DNA of 64,000 nt from Liolophura sinensis (lineage: Eukaryota > Mollusca > Polyplacophora > Chitonida > Chitonidae), in contig NC_088301.1 in assembly GCF_032854445.1 (NCBI RefSeq), forward strand, positions 35,017,187 through 35,081,186. Reading direction: 5' to 3'. Shown piece by piece: positions 1 to 11,461 of the stretch; positions within the stretch are counted from its first letter, which is position 1, and each line of letters opens with the position of its first letter. A model generated the notes under the pieces. It was given only the letters and a program-made list of their open reading frames with translations, searched no databases and had not been told where the DNA came from. A program made the translations under genes and the position numbers.

Positions 1-570
1 CATTAGCCATTACCTTCTTACCATATAGCATTTGGCAACATCATTTTCACAAGTCGTCTTCAAAAGCTTTCTGTTTCCCCAAGATTGCCTCCTGAAAACT
101 TACTTCAATCTCACTCTTCAGGTCTTCAAGGCAAAATATGTCATAAATAGCTTGTAAGTTTGTGATTTTGTACTGAAGAGTATAAGACCAGAAAAGAGTC
201 ATTATTACAGCCACATTTCTTTGATGTATTGTATGCTGCAGTCAGTGATTTCTTGTTTGCTTGTTTACTTAATTACATCATGTCCTACATTATATGAGAT
301 TATCCAAATAGGGGCAAATAATTGTTACAAAATATTATTTTTTGTGCTGGAACAATTTTCCAGCAGAATATCATCCCATGTTCCATGCAAACCTCAAAAC
401 ACTTTTCTAAAATCAATAGAAATCTCAGAATCAGGAAAAATGGGCAAGTTAACCATTGACGAAATTTATGGTCATTTTAGGTATTCCAACTCTGTTTATA
501 TTGTTCACACATAACTTATGATGATTAACATTAGGTGGTGTTTAACTGAATTGGAATTGTTTGACTGTAG
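1..570. other. non-coding stretch, probably intron of the gene ending at 782
   Basis: I see no convincing coding exon here. The longest open frame (221-514) has no recognisable motif and biased low-complexity composition. A pyrimidine-rich stretch ending in AG near 120 could be an acceptor, but the following frame closes within 12 codons. The sequence directly before 571 (TTTGACTGTAG) reads as a 3' splice site, so most of this stretch is probably intron of the upstream gene. Confidence 0.4.
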
Positions 571-782
571 CAAGAAAAAGGAGGAGACGGAAGAGACGCG
601 CCCCTCAACCTGACTCTGATGACAAGAAACAGACAGAGCAGTTGGATCAGAAAGAGGAAAGACACGAGCCAGCTGAGGTTTTTTCCAAGAACAAAAAGAG
701 AAAATTGAAAAAGAAACGAAGAAAAGCTACCCTTCAGCAGAAGTCATATCCATCAACATTTGTCTATGAACACCAGGAATAA
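571..782 (+). CDS. terminal exon of a Lys/Arg-rich protein, possibly ERICH1-like
   Basis: A reading frame follows an acceptor-like TTTGACTGTAG and runs to a TAA at 780-782, with its first two bases completing a codon from an unseen upstream exon. The product is very basic: an RKRRRRKRR block at the start, an acidic/Gln middle part, then KNKKRKLKKKRRK and a short tail ending in YPSTFVYEHQE. A KNKKRKLKKK-type block followed by an aromatic FxY motif resembles the C-terminal region of glutamate-rich protein 1 (ERICH1) as I remember it. The basic runs would also fit any nucleolar protein. The gene is partial because its 5' exons lie left of the window. Coding status is likely from composition and the splice signal; family identity is uncertain. 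Confidence 0.45.
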
Positions 783-783
783 A
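778..783 (+). terminator. AATAAA poly(A) signal overlapping the stop codon
   Basis: AATAAA spans the last coding bases and the TAA stop (780-782) of the basic-protein exon. If used, cleavage would fall about 10-30 nt past the stop, giving an almost absent 3' UTR and leaving roughly 330 bp to the next start codon at 1134. Confidence 0.35.
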
Positions 784-1133
784 GAGTACATGTCAGTGAT
801 GTTGATCCATGGATTGTAAGTGTATGTAGAGAAACAGAACAGAACATTAATATATTTCCATTCTCTCAGGAAGACTATGGAGTAGCACTGGATAGCATGC
901 ATGTAATTTTTATTCATAAGATACTGTAATTCATCCATTAGTCTTCACTAAGAAAATATTATTGTGGTGAAATTGAATTTTTCCTTCAATGCAATATTTT
1001 TTAAATCAGATGTCTCCTGAAGTAAAAGTGTCACTTTTTTCAATTACATTTCAGTTGATGTACAAAACACCTCCCTGAAACATTTACCACTTAGCAATGA
1101 TGGTTATTTGTGGGAAAATAAGTATTGTAGACA
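783..1133 (+). promoter_or_regulatory. 351-bp spacer / putative 5' region of the F-box gene
   Basis: This short gap separates the basic-protein stop from the F-box start codon and has no open frame of note. It must hold the F-box promoter unless there is a further 5' exon. The bases before the ATG (AGTATTGTAG at 1121-1130, then ACA) could serve as a splice acceptor, so a remote 5' UTR exon cannot be excluded. I see no clear TATA box. Confidence 0.3.
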
Positions 1134-2002
1134 ATGGAGAATGCTAATGAAGATAAGCCAACTTCAAACCTTGATTCGCCTTTGTCAGAAACCACTCATT
1201 GCTGGGGTATAAATGGTACCCCATTGTCAAGTGGGAGAAATGCAGCTGTTCAAAAGGAGGACAACAGCTTTGATACATCATTTCCAGAAACATTTCATTC
1301 CTTCAGCATAGGAAGTAACCTATCATCAAGTGGACGAAATGCCGCTGCTTCAACCGAAAACAACAGTGGTATGGTTCAACAAAACAGTGGGAGTTCAAAC
1401 AAAGAAACCTTAGATGTTACATTAGGTGAAGATCCTGAAAATGGTGTTGGTGATTTCATTGGTTGGATGCCACAAGAGATTGTGATTAAAATACTTTCCT
1501 ATCTTCGTCCACAAGAGCTAAGTATGTCAGTTGCACCTGTGAGTCGAAGATGGCATAACATCTCACACGACCCAGCCCTGTGGCAGGAACTTAACATTAA
1601 ATCAATCAGTAGTGTCAATCTTTGTAAGGTTGTACGACAATGTACCAGTCTCCGCAGGTTGGTGTTGCAGGGTCGAGACAATCTCTCTGTCGGTGAGACT
1701 ATGGTCATCACCGATTTCTGCACCTTGCTAAAAGAACTAGACCTGAGTTTCTCCAAGGCAGTGACTGCAGATCACCTGAAACCTTTTGTAGATAAATGTT
1801 TGCTGCTGGAGTACGTGAATGTGGAAGGATGTGAGAATGTGGACAGAGATGTTGTGACTGTTTTAGCCAGAGCACCATGTCTCTGTAGGCTCAACTTCTC
1901 CCACTGCACTAGATTAAGGGACAGTGATGTTCTGCACCTGGCACAAAACTTGACAAAAATTACTGCCCTAAATATAGATGGAATATTGTGGGTTACTGAC
2001 GA
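1134..2002 (+). CDS. F-box/LRR gene exon 1
   Basis: Encodes the disordered N-terminus, the F-box and the first LRRs. The exon ends in codon phase 2 at ...GACGA, followed by donor GTAAGT at 2003. The N-terminal part contains a 33-residue tandem duplication: residues ~18-45 repeat as ~51-78, sharing ET.H....(I/N)G, LSSGRNAA or SSSGRNAA, and E.NS. Confidence 0.85.
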
Positions 2003-5000
2003 GTAAGTATACAAAGAGTGAAAACACAGACTTGTTACATAAACTCATACAGTACATTACAGTCTTGGGTCACTTTATTTAATTTCTCTTTGATTAAATT
2101 GTTAAGCCATACCGACATGTGAACGTTTACTATAAAGTATTACAGTGAAACTTTGATATAGCAACAGCCAAAAACTCCTGACAAAATCATTATTTCCTCG
2201 TGATCTATTAGTGCTTACAAGATCTAAAGCTAATATGAATGCTAATCAGTGTATTTAGGTTACTGTGCTATACAAAAGTTTCACTGTACATTTATTTATA
2301 GTATCCTGTAAAGGTGTTTAGTTTTAGTAGATAAGTTGATTGAATTTTAACCTCATTCTCTGCTAAAGACACTTTATGTATTATTATATGTCCAGGTGAC
2401 TGGATTTAGTGTTTTGTTTAATCTACTTTACCTGGATCTGGCGTAGAGTAGTGAAATATTCTTGAGCACGGCATAAAACACCAATCAAATAAATAAATAC
2501 TTTACCTGGATTGCTGAAAGTATTCTTTCCTACATTGGTACATGGCCGTATGTACTGATAGTTTGCAAAATGTTACCATATTACAGTATCAGAATTGGAT
2601 ATCTAGCTGTTGTTAATTTACAGATCTGTGATACAGTTGGTTCAGCTGCATTTTGTCTGGTTGACAAGTTTGGTACTGGATGGTGAGAAGCTGAGTGACT
2701 CTAGTATAGAGTCAGTATCAGAATGCTCACACCTCACACAGTTGTCACTGTCCTTCAGCGAGGAACTTACAGATACATCCCTTGTCTTCCTGCAGGTAAT
2801 TGTTTCACATCAATAAATAATTAATGGTTGCATGAGCAGCCAAACAAGCGTGAAGAACCATTTTAGCTTATCTCTTTTTGTGAAAACTTTCTTATCACAG
2901 TTTGTGAAATCTTTACTATCACAGGCTGTGAAAACTTTACTTTTTTTTTTTATATGTGATTAGAAAAGCTTTCTGTTAGTATCGTATCGAATCCTTTCAA
3001 AGACAATGATAAACTGGTAGTGGTATGCTTGAATTGTGGTTTCACTTTAAACCAGTTTTGTCTCATTTTAGTTGTAATACTGATAGATATAACTCTGCAT
3101 TATAAGAATTTTAATGTTTAGGTGAAATACAAAAATAATGCAATTGAGAAATGTCCTCCTTTTCCTTTTTTTCACTCTTCGATGTGTGGAACATTCTGTA
3201 TACTGTGGGAGATACTGTTTTCATTGTGTAGATGTATGCTTGTCACACATCTTAACTAGCTCAACGAACAGCTCTAGGCCAGATGGTTAAAAGTTACTTA
3301 GGCTGTAGAAACTAATGTAAAAGCTTGGTACAAACTAGACCTTATACTAATCTATCACTGGTTATTATTTGCCCTTTTTGTGTTTCAGAATCAGATGTTG
3401 TTGTAAACCAATGAGGGAACTGCATGTGTGTTGTTTGCAGTCCAGCTCCTTCAAAATGTATGTTGTCTATTAAACTATAAACTTGTTGTAGGAACTCTCC
3501 AGCCTGACAGATCTGCGTCTAAAGCATGGTGCCGAATTCACTTCTCAAGGGCTTGTGCAATTTTTCCAGGGACCAAGTATGTCAGCCTTACGGCATCTCA
3601 ACCTGTCAGAATGCACAGAGTTGAATGATGAGGGAGTACTTTCTCTCGCCAAGTGGTAATATTATTCCCATTCTATTTATTTTCTATATTGTGCACAAAC
3701 TGGCAATCTTATTTGTACTACAGGACAAAGTTGTATGTGACTTCCTGTCACCTACCAAATATTTCATGATTTCATGGTTCATGAGGCAGAGCAAACATGG
3801 CAATCCACAGTGCTTGGCAGAACACTTTTTGGGAGAAAACAATTGGTTATAAAGTTTTACTGTCTCTTCTTCCTCTCCGGTTTTAGGTAGGAAGTGTTTC
3901 CCTGAGCCTGGTTTTCCCCCCCCACCAAAGCACTGGTCGTCATCGTAAAGTGAAATATTCTTGATGGAATAGAACACCAATCAAATAAATAAATAAATTA
4001 ATGACCCATTAACATCCAGTGATAAATTTCTTAAAAAGCCTGAACTTCTCATCCGTAATTCAGTGTATGCACAGTCAGTTGATCGAACATTGTCTAAGAT
4101 CAAAGAGGTGAAATGTTTAGGCGAAATACAAAAATAATGCAATTAAGAAATGTCCTCTTTTTCCTGATCTGGTGATTTGAAAAACTTTACCACCTTTTCA
4201 AAAGTTTTGTGAAGAAGATTCCTAAATATTGGAATTACTTTACTGTCAAAAATAAATAAATAAATTATGCCACTTTCCTCAAGTCATAAAACTGACTGTC
4301 ATCGTATGAAGTAATAGTGTTAAATAACAATATAAGAAATAAATGATTGAATTTATTAATTAGATAAAAGCATTTGCATTGATCTTCCAGCTGCGGGTCT
4401 ACATTGTGTGAACTCCAACTTTGCTGGTGCTGGAATGTAACAGATAGAGGACTGATATCCATTATTGATCACTGTGGGTAAGTTTTCCTTATATTAATGT
4501 GGATGTGCTGTATTTGAATATTTATATCCGTATTATACACAGATTTTTTAAAAATTTCTAAATGCACTATGTGATCACAAAATATTACTGGTTATAGGTA
4601 AGATTCTCATTTTTGCTGAACACCACATGCCAATAGGCATATTTTATTGAGTCAAAGTGACCTGTAGTTCAGTTAGTATCCTTGAGTTTTTGATTTTATA
4701 CATAAATGTAGCAGGGATTCTACTAAAAATGTTGCTTTAAAAAGTATAACTATTGTATTGAATGACAAAATTATGGTAAGAGATACATATTACTGGTGGT
4801 GCTGCAACTATAAATGTTGCGTTCACTTAGCCATGAAACTACCAAGTGCTGTTTTAATACCCATTTGGTGTATGCTTCTTGTAGGAAGCTCCAAAGCCTT
4901 ATTCTTACTGGGGTGGTTACTCTTCGGGGTGAATGGCTGGATAGGATTCAAGATGAGTTACCCTATTTGAAGATGTTGGATCTTCAGAAATGCCATGGGG

Positions 5001-5553
5001 TTAGTCATTTATAGTTTGTGGCTCACAAGTTATTCTGTAAAAAGTAAATGTGTTTTCAGTGGCTGTTGAGAATTCCCTATCTAAAGGCACATATTGTGAA
5101 ACAATTGCTCTCCTGTCTATCCATGCTTAGAATTTAACTGCACTTGTGATTGTTCATGTTTTCCACAGCTCTGTATTATCCTGAAAATGTGAGTGAGTAG
5201 CTTGGCCTAGAGCTAAGCCTGTGCTTTCCTCTGATTGTGTGCAGTTTAAGTATCCCTGCTGAAAACGTCTTGAGATCAGAGAAGAAGGAAAAATTTATAG
5301 TGATTGCAGCCAAGAACTTACAGTTTGCCTCAACATTCACTGTGAATGAACAAACAATTCAGTCAATCAAAGATGTACATGTATGTGTGTAGTTGGATGT
5401 ATGTATTGTCATAAATAATAACTGAATTTGTTGTGCCTGTTTTAGATTGAAGACGAGATGATTTTAACACTTGTGAAGTGTAAGAAAGATCTCACAGTGC
5501 TGAATTTTTTTGGACAAATTTGTCGCTACTTCACTCGGTGTACTGATTTATAG
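1134..5553 (+). CDS. F-box / leucine-rich-repeat protein (six exons, 504 aa)
   Basis: Exons 1134-2002, 2624-2795, 3492-3655, 4391-4477, 4885-4999 and 5446-5553 join in frame (1515 nt) with GT-AG introns. The first ~105 residues are polar and probably disordered. An F-box follows at about 109-155 (WMPQEIVIKILSYLRPQEL, then SRRW and LW). Cysteine-type LRRs run from about 171 to the end, with repeated L..L.L..C..(V/L)(T/S)D units. F-box proteins of this class bind SKP1 through the F-box and present substrates to SCF ubiquitin ligases through the LRR arc. The ATG has an in-frame TAG just upstream and a good ATGG context. I cannot assign it to a named FBXL orthologue. It lies head-to-tail 351 bp after the basic-protein gene. 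Two SINE-like tails carrying AATAAA lie in its introns in sense orientation. Confidence 0.85.
2438..2499 (+). repeat. family-A interspersed repeat, 3' end only
   Basis: Inside F-box intron 1. It matches the last ~60 bp of the family best preserved at 30283-30441: AGTGAAATATTCTTGAGCACGG..., then AACACCAATCAAATAAATAAA. It is sense to the host gene and brings AATAAA into the intron. Confidence 0.7.
2624..2795 (+). CDS. F-box/LRR gene exon 2
   Basis: The acceptor TTAATTTACAG precedes 2624 and the donor GTAATT follows 2795. The single base that completes the split codon restores the frame and gives two LRRs (LVLDGEKLSDSSI and LSLSFSEELTDTSL). The exon ends in phase 0. Confidence 0.85.
3492..3655 (+). 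CDS. F-box/LRR gene exon 3
   Basis: The acceptor CTTGTTGTAG precedes and the donor GTAATA follows. The frame reads LSSLTDLRLKHGAEFTSQG and then LRHLNLSECTELNDEG, which are classic LRR consensus. It ends two bases into a codon. Confidence 0.85.
3872..3999 (+). repeat. family-A interspersed repeat, internally deleted
   Basis: In F-box intron 3, sense. It begins CCTCTCCGG, keeps the CCCACC and GTCATCGTAAAGTGAAATATTC parts, and ends with CACCAATCAAATAAATAAATA. It is about 30 bp shorter than the best copy because the middle is missing. Confidence 0.7.
4391..4477 (+). CDS. F-box/LRR gene exon 4
   Basis: A short 87-nt exon after ATCTTCCAG, with donor GTAAGT. It encodes LCELQLCWCWNVTDRGLISI, an unmistakable cysteine-type LRR. 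Phase 2 in, phase 2 out. Confidence 0.85.
4885..4999 (+). CDS. F-box/LRR gene exon 5
   Basis: The acceptor GCTTCTTGTAG precedes and the donor GTTAGT follows. It encodes KLQSLILTGV, then LPYLKMLDLQKCHG. Without splicing, the frame would stop 12 nt after the donor (TAG), so the donor is needed to reach exon 6. Confidence 0.75.
5446..5553 (+). CDS. F-box/LRR gene exon 6 (terminal)
   Basis: After acceptor GCCTGTTTTAG the phase-0 frame reads IEDEMILTLVKCKKDLTVLN and continues to TAG at 5551-5553. It completes the last LRR begun in exon 5 (DLQKCHG, then IEDEMI), so the join is well supported. Confidence 0.75.
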   Translation: MEDEMILTLVKCKKDLTVLNFFGQICRYFTRCTDL

Positions 5554-6470
5554 AGGAAAGTCTCTCCTATCCAGTATGCTGTGATCTACATGTATGCTCC
5601 TCACTGGACAAGACAAATCATTGTGAAGATCAAGAAGGACATTTTCTTTTGGTGTAAGATTCACACCAAAATTGTAACTGTTCATCCCAGAAGAACTTAG
5701 TTGGCTATTCTGTATTAGGTGAAAAGTGGCAAAATAATTCATGACTCAAAATATGCTCTTGATCTGCTACCTCATGTTTTCTATTTTTTGTGCACTATTT
5801 TCTGGACCAGAGAATAGATGTCCGCAAAGTATTGCTTTCTACTCCATTTGCAATCAGTCAGCTCTTCACCAATGAACATGTATGCTCAAATCCAGCCCAG
5901 ATTGGTTCAGTTATTGCTTCAGTGACTAGATTTGTGAGATACCTGGTGAAGGGCACTTGTTTGTTTTACGGTCATGTCACACTAAATACAAACAGCTGTC
6001 AAATATGAGATTTTAAAGTAGATTAATCAAAGAAGTGGATTTTAAATATCTGATCAAAGAAAAAACTCTACCATGAGATGGTTCGGTTTACAACGTGCTA
6101 AAGTAATTCAGATAAAGGTACAGTGACCCTCGGTACATAGAGAAAAACTATGTAAAAATGATGCCAATACTGGATCAATCCAAAACGGACCACCACTCAA
6201 ACATCAAAGTCAGGACATTACAAAAACAAAATATGCTGTAATTCCAAAACGACAACCCAACAGATACAATCAAACACGTTACAGTCTTGGATATGTATTT
6301 TCCAGTTCTCAGGGTTCGAGGGGCCTTCAGTACAGTGTACGTTCTTATTCGTCACATGTGGGAAAGTAAGACAGTAGCTAGTCTAAGATCATCGGAGATT
6401 TAACCTACATTAGCATTCCGGTTTTCTCGCGAATTTACCTTTACTTTTGCCATGTAAAAATTATGCTTAA

Positions 6471-6476
6471 AATAAA
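6471..6476 (+). terminator. candidate poly(A) signal of the F-box gene
   Basis: This is the first clear AATAAA cluster after the F-box stop (5553), followed within 40 bp by further AAATAAAATAAATAAA. It implies a 3' UTR of about 0.9 kb. The A-rich context makes chance occurrence plausible. Confidence 0.3.
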
Positions 6477-6859
6477 CAATTTAATATAATGAGGAAATAA
6501 AATAAATAAAAAATCCCAATTTAAAACCTGTCTTGCCGCGTTGGCATGTATGTGACCACCCGGCACCAATGACTTTGAGTATCAAAAATATCTATATACT
6601 GTTATCCAGGCGAACTGGATATTGTTGCAGTAATGGTGACTTCTCATGTCAGATTCGTCACCAGTCATCACCAGCTGACAAGCCTAAGCAGATGGTGGAC
6701 ATTGCAGCAATTTAAGACACACTTTGATAAAGTAAAAGAAAAAAGTAAAAACGCGGGAGTGTGAGGTCACTAAACCTTTTCATTTGGCGTATGTTTTGGT
6801 TGGTTTTATAAACAAACCATTATCTTTTACATTATCTTTCATATTTCTCATGCTAGCGT

Positions 6860-6962
6860 CCTCTCCGGCCGTACATGGGAAGGTTTCGCAGCAACCTGCG
6901 GATGGTCATGGGTTTCTCCGGGGCACTGCCCGGTTGTACCTCCTACCATACGTTCATCAGGT
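6860..6962 (+). repeat. family-A interspersed repeat, 5' part
   Basis: Begins CCTCTCCGGCCGTACATGGG and continues through GCAACCTGCGGATGGTCATG to the CTGCCCGG segment, then decays before the tail. Confidence 0.7.
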
Positions 6963-8858
6963 CCCCAGAAGAGTGTAATAACATTTAAACATGTCTAATG
7001 ATATTAGACCTATTGATGGAAATGATAATTTCCGATGGAGAAGTGAAGATATAGTTGTATTTTTTGTTAATTTTTTTACCATTTGTTTGCAGTTCAGCCT
7101 AATGCGGCGAAGAAGTATGAAGTATGATCACTTTACCAAACCATTTTCACTCCGTTTTAAAAACATAAAAATGTATATAACATGGGCAAAAACTGTTCTC
7201 AAATTGCGTCACTGCATGTATTATAGGCTACATGGTTTACTCAAACATCTCTGTACTGGTGCATGTAAGTTATTTAACCTGTAGCAGCTTATGGAGCCAC
7301 CGTTATTATATTAAATTCTATATAGTTACGTCTGTATAGGACAGTTGAAGTACATGTCGCATATAACGTGGACGATGTGCCACAGAATTAGATAATATCG
7401 AGCTCTTGGCGCTTATAAAATCGTTATAGGACGCCTGAATGGTAAAAGAATGTGTGATTTGAAGCATGGATTTCCACATACACAGTTTCGTCATAGTTCA
7501 AAACGTCAGATTATCGGATACCAGCATTAGTTATGATTTTGGGAATTTATGTAACATCAACAGTATCACCTTTATGTCGGATTGAACTCCTTACCTATGA
7601 TTTTTTTCGGCTTAAATAAAAGACCTTTCTATGATACTTCACTTAAATTGAATGAGGTTTCCTTCTACACGTAGACAGGCAAATGTCATCCATGTGCAAA
7701 AATGGATATCAGCTATATCTACCCTGTGTTAATTGTGTAAATAGTACCATAACATTTGAGCGCGGCGCGAAATAAGTTGCTTACTTTCAGGGCCAATAAC
7801 TCCGTGGGGCATTTAATGTCAAGTTTGTGAGGACAGGTAACATTTAGGCCTACATGTGATAATGAGTGAGGATTGAGATAGGAGTGGAAATTTGTTTATA
7901 GAGTTTTTAGATATCTGCAATATGAATTAGTATAATTCATGATTTTGGTATAGTTTTGTTATATGATCTCTGATGTGATGAGAATTTGCCTCTTCTTTTA
8001 CAAGACCTTTATAGCGAATGCCTTAATGAGGCCATTTTGTATATGCTGACACAATCAACAAAATATTTATAGATGGATGCCATGACTGACTTCATAAAAC
8101 ATCTGCCTCATACGAGAATTCCATCAATTTAAAAATCGTGATATTTAGCTCTTAGAATATAAGAATTCCCCTGCTTTTCTGGATTACCGGTACCATGCAT
8201 TTAATGGTCTCAGGACATTATGTCATTGATGTGGTGTATGCCACACGTTAATTACGGGTACTCTGGTTTTCTCCTCCATAAAACTGACTGCCAAAACTTA
8301 AAAATTCTTGACGTACTAGTATGTTACCAGGTCAGAGGCAAGAAAACAAAAAACAGCAGATGTGACGTCACACAACACCAGAAGTGCGATAGAGATATTA
8401 CTGGACAGAGCTCAGGTTCTCTTTAACAAGTTTAGTATTTCGTTATGGAAAACAGGTGATTTTGCAGAAAATTATGTGCTTTTTTGCAGGTGTCGGCTCT
8501 GCGGATAAACTTGAAGAGCATATGCCAAGCATTGGTGTCAATATGCGGAAAAAGCATATCGGGTATCTGCCACATCTTGTTCCAGTGAGGCAACATTTTT
8601 GATATATGTTGGCAGAAAAGCTCGCTGTCTGTTACACTATGTGCTGTGCCAGTATTAGCAATAAAAGCAACACTAAACGTCAAAGCAAGCATTTTTATAT
8701 TTTTAATTTATTGTGTCTCACAATTCAACATCAAAATACATGTACAGATACATTGTATAGTTCCCTATTTTTTTTTACTGTTTTAGATGTGAAAATTGGC
8801 CTTTATTTCTGAACTACTTTTCACATACAAAAAGTGTGTTGAGTTTGGTTGTGGACCT

Positions 8859-8985
8859 GTTTATTTATTTGATTATTGTTTACCGCCGTACTGAAGAAAT
8901 GTTACACGATGACAAACGGTGGTATGGATGGAGAAAACCGGAATGCCCTGGGTACGACCATTGCAAGATGCTTCTGGAAGGATGG
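8859..8985 (-). repeat. family-A-like repeat, reverse orientation
   Basis: The plus strand starts with TTTATTTATTTGATTATTG and GCCGTACTGAAGAA, the complement of the family-A tail. It continues into the complement of the TTCC/GGTCGT middle segment, and is degenerate. Confidence 0.55.
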
Positions 8986-9210
8986 ATTGCTTTGTTTTGA
9001 TTTTGTTCTGTGATTTCCTAATCCCTTTTACATTAATATTAAAATTCTTCGCGATTGGAACTATTGGAATTAATTTAACAACATACAGCTGACAAAACCG
9101 ACAACAGTTCCATTCATGCAAACACTTTCAGAAAGACTTATTGATTAAAACCACTAATGAAGTCACGTTTTCGAATCCAGCTCTCGTTGTTTCAAATGCA
9201 ACTTAATTCA

Positions 9211-9345
9211 GGGAGTTTGTCAGGTACCTGGCGAATGTTGGTGGTGTGATTTGAGCATTCCCGTTTCCTCCACCCTTGTATGTATGACAGCCGTTATATT
9301 TTAGTGAAAAATTCCTTAGTGTACGGTGTTAAAGACTAATAAAAT
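9211..9345 (+). repeat. family-A relative, degenerate
   Basis: Shares the layout GGTACCTGGCGA, GGTGG.., CCCGTTTCCTCCACCC, GTGAAAAATTCCTTAGTGTACGG and a TAATAAAAT end. It differs from the 30283 copy in the 5' half, so it is probably a related subfamily. Confidence 0.5.
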
Positions 9346-10604
9346 ATCTGAATTAATACATAATGAATGAAACAGTTTTTCAGTGGCACTGGAATGAAAT
9401 ATATGTAACCTGCACACAGGAACATACATTACTAATCTGAAAATGAACCTATTAGTATAATTAGTGCCGTTCAAACAAGAAAATTTTAACAATTCGGGTA
9501 CTGTGTCCAGTTTTCCGTCAAAGACACAGCATAAGTGCTCCAGTATTTTCCTTCTATTGCTTGAAATAAGTGATTTCAGTGGAATGCGTCGTGTAACATA
9601 TCTTCGTTATAAAATTAACATCTTGGGTATTATCAGATAATAGCAAACACCTGAAACTGACAGGTGGTAGATCAATACATTTTCGGGACAGGCGCACTGA
9701 GCTCAAGCTGTCACTCAAAGGTACGAAAGGCGGGGCATACGGAGATACGTCACACGAGTGAACCCATCCTTCACGACCTAGTTTTTCAACCGTGACTCTT
9801 AAGTGTTTTAAGACATAGAAAGTAGCTTTAATTGCACGAGGAGATATATACGGTTAATATGATGCCCTTTTGGGCATAGTGCTTTTGCTAACTGGATTTC
9901 TACAGAGGTCATACAGGAGATTCTGATGTGATGATGTATTACGTACGGCACCAAGTACTGGTAATAGATACAGAAACAGAGGATACTTAGTTAACAAAGG
10001 ACATTCTAGTTTTGTTACATGGTTAACAGTGCTTACGAAAAGCCAGCTCCATAGTATGTCGTGACTGTCTGTCGTGTAGTCAATAACAAGGGCGGCCCTG
10101 TAACAGGATTTACCTATAGTACACATTCACTGGGATGGAGAGAAATACAAGGGCAAGTGAGAACGACTGAGATCAGCGATAGCAAGTTGTTACATCAAGC
10201 AAGCGTAACATCGCTTCAAACTTTCAGAGAAAGTGCCGTCGTAAAGTCGTCGGAACCTTTAAAAACTATTTCATTACATTACGGAGGACTCAGTAATGTA
10301 ACAACAGAGGAGGGATATACCAGCTGACTCTCCTTGAGAAAATAATATATGTATATACCGGTGTATAACCTGAAGACAGTCAGAAAGTATGCTAGCAAAC
10401 GGTAAATGCCACCTCTAAAAAGTGAACACAGAGAAAATGTTCGCATTGCGCCAGTCCTGTGAAGTATGACAACTGAGTTGATGCACAGTAATGAACAATT
10501 GTTATTTGAAAAGGGAACAGAGAAAGAAAAGAAATATTGTGTTGCGTATTGCCATTACATGTTAACGAAGGACTATGGACATGAGGATCACGATGACTGA
10601 CATA

Positions 10605-10612
10605 TTTATAAA
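10605..10612 (+). promoter_or_regulatory. possible TATA element of the EGF-TIR gene
   Basis: TTTATAAA about 45-50 bp before the start codon at 10657. If it is a TATA box, transcription would start near 10636 and the leader would be about 20 nt. AT-rich background makes this weak. Confidence 0.25.
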
Positions 10613-10656
10613 TCTTCCAGTAGATTGATCAGGCTCCTACAGTATTCCTCCTGTTC

Positions 10657-11461
10657 ATGTGTCAGTGTAGTAGATACATGATGTACGCACTGAGAGAGAA
10701 CAGTACGCGATGTACCAGCGTGTTTTTGTTGTTGCTGTTGACGTTGGTTTCTCTGACACATCAGCAAACGCCCTCAATGACGAGAGGACACGATATTTGC
10801 AACTTATACCGTATTACATGTTCATTGCCTCGTAACCCATGCGCTATTATTGGTAAAAAATGTATCAGTGTAGAAACTAACACAGATCAGAACTCAAATA
10901 AAACATGCAAGTACATATGCAAGCCACAGAAACCTGTTGCTAAAACACCGTTTTCAAATACCCAAGAAAACATTTCTGCGAATTCTTCGGTTCCCTTTAA
11001 CGAGAGCAATAATGTCAGTAGTCCATTTACAACAACTGCTCCTGATTGGAAATCTGACCCCGCCTATTGTGAAAGAAATTTTTTTTGCAAGAACGGGGGC
11101 CGTTGCCTTAGAAAGAAACGTGAAAACCAGACGGATATATTAGCTTGCCAGTGTCCAAAAGAATTTAAAGGGTCTTTATGCCACTGGAAATGTACAAAGA
11201 AATGTCAGAACAACGGGAGTTGCATTTTTCATGAAGACAGTGAAAAATGTCAGTGTCTGCGAAACTATACCGGGCAGGAGTGTGAGATGAAGGTGCAAGT
11301 GAAAGAACCAGACAAACCAGAGATCTGGTACATACCAGTGCTTATCGCCTTTGCAGCCCTAATTTTCTGTGTGCTGGTAATTTTCATCGTGCAGAAGCTG
11401 AGATGGAGATCTCTCCTGGTCACAAAAATGTTCCACTTCTTCCAACCTTATGAAGATCACG
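10657..11461 (+). CDS. EGF-TIR exon 1: signal, EGF modules, membrane span
   Basis: Carries the whole ectodomain and the transmembrane helix. It ends one base into a codon at ...GAAGATCACG, followed by donor GTGAGT at 11462. The intron therefore separates ectodomain plus membrane anchor from the TIR domain, an arrangement that favours domain shuffling. Confidence 0.85.

Larger units (their letters stand above)
5554..10656. other. intergenic region between the F-box and EGF-TIR genes
   Basis: No supported gene. It contains family-A repeats at 6860-6962, 8859-8985 and 9211-9345; the rest is unremarkable AT-rich sequence. The open frame at 10061-10327 has no recognisable motif and no matching splice context, so I do not call it. 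A slightly CG-richer patch lies near 9690-9780. Confidence 0.5.

Noticed and set aside
10061-10327. 88-codon open frame upstream of the EGF-TIR gene
   Set aside because: No recognisable motif, no signal peptide, no matching donor or acceptor, and it stops before the receptor start.
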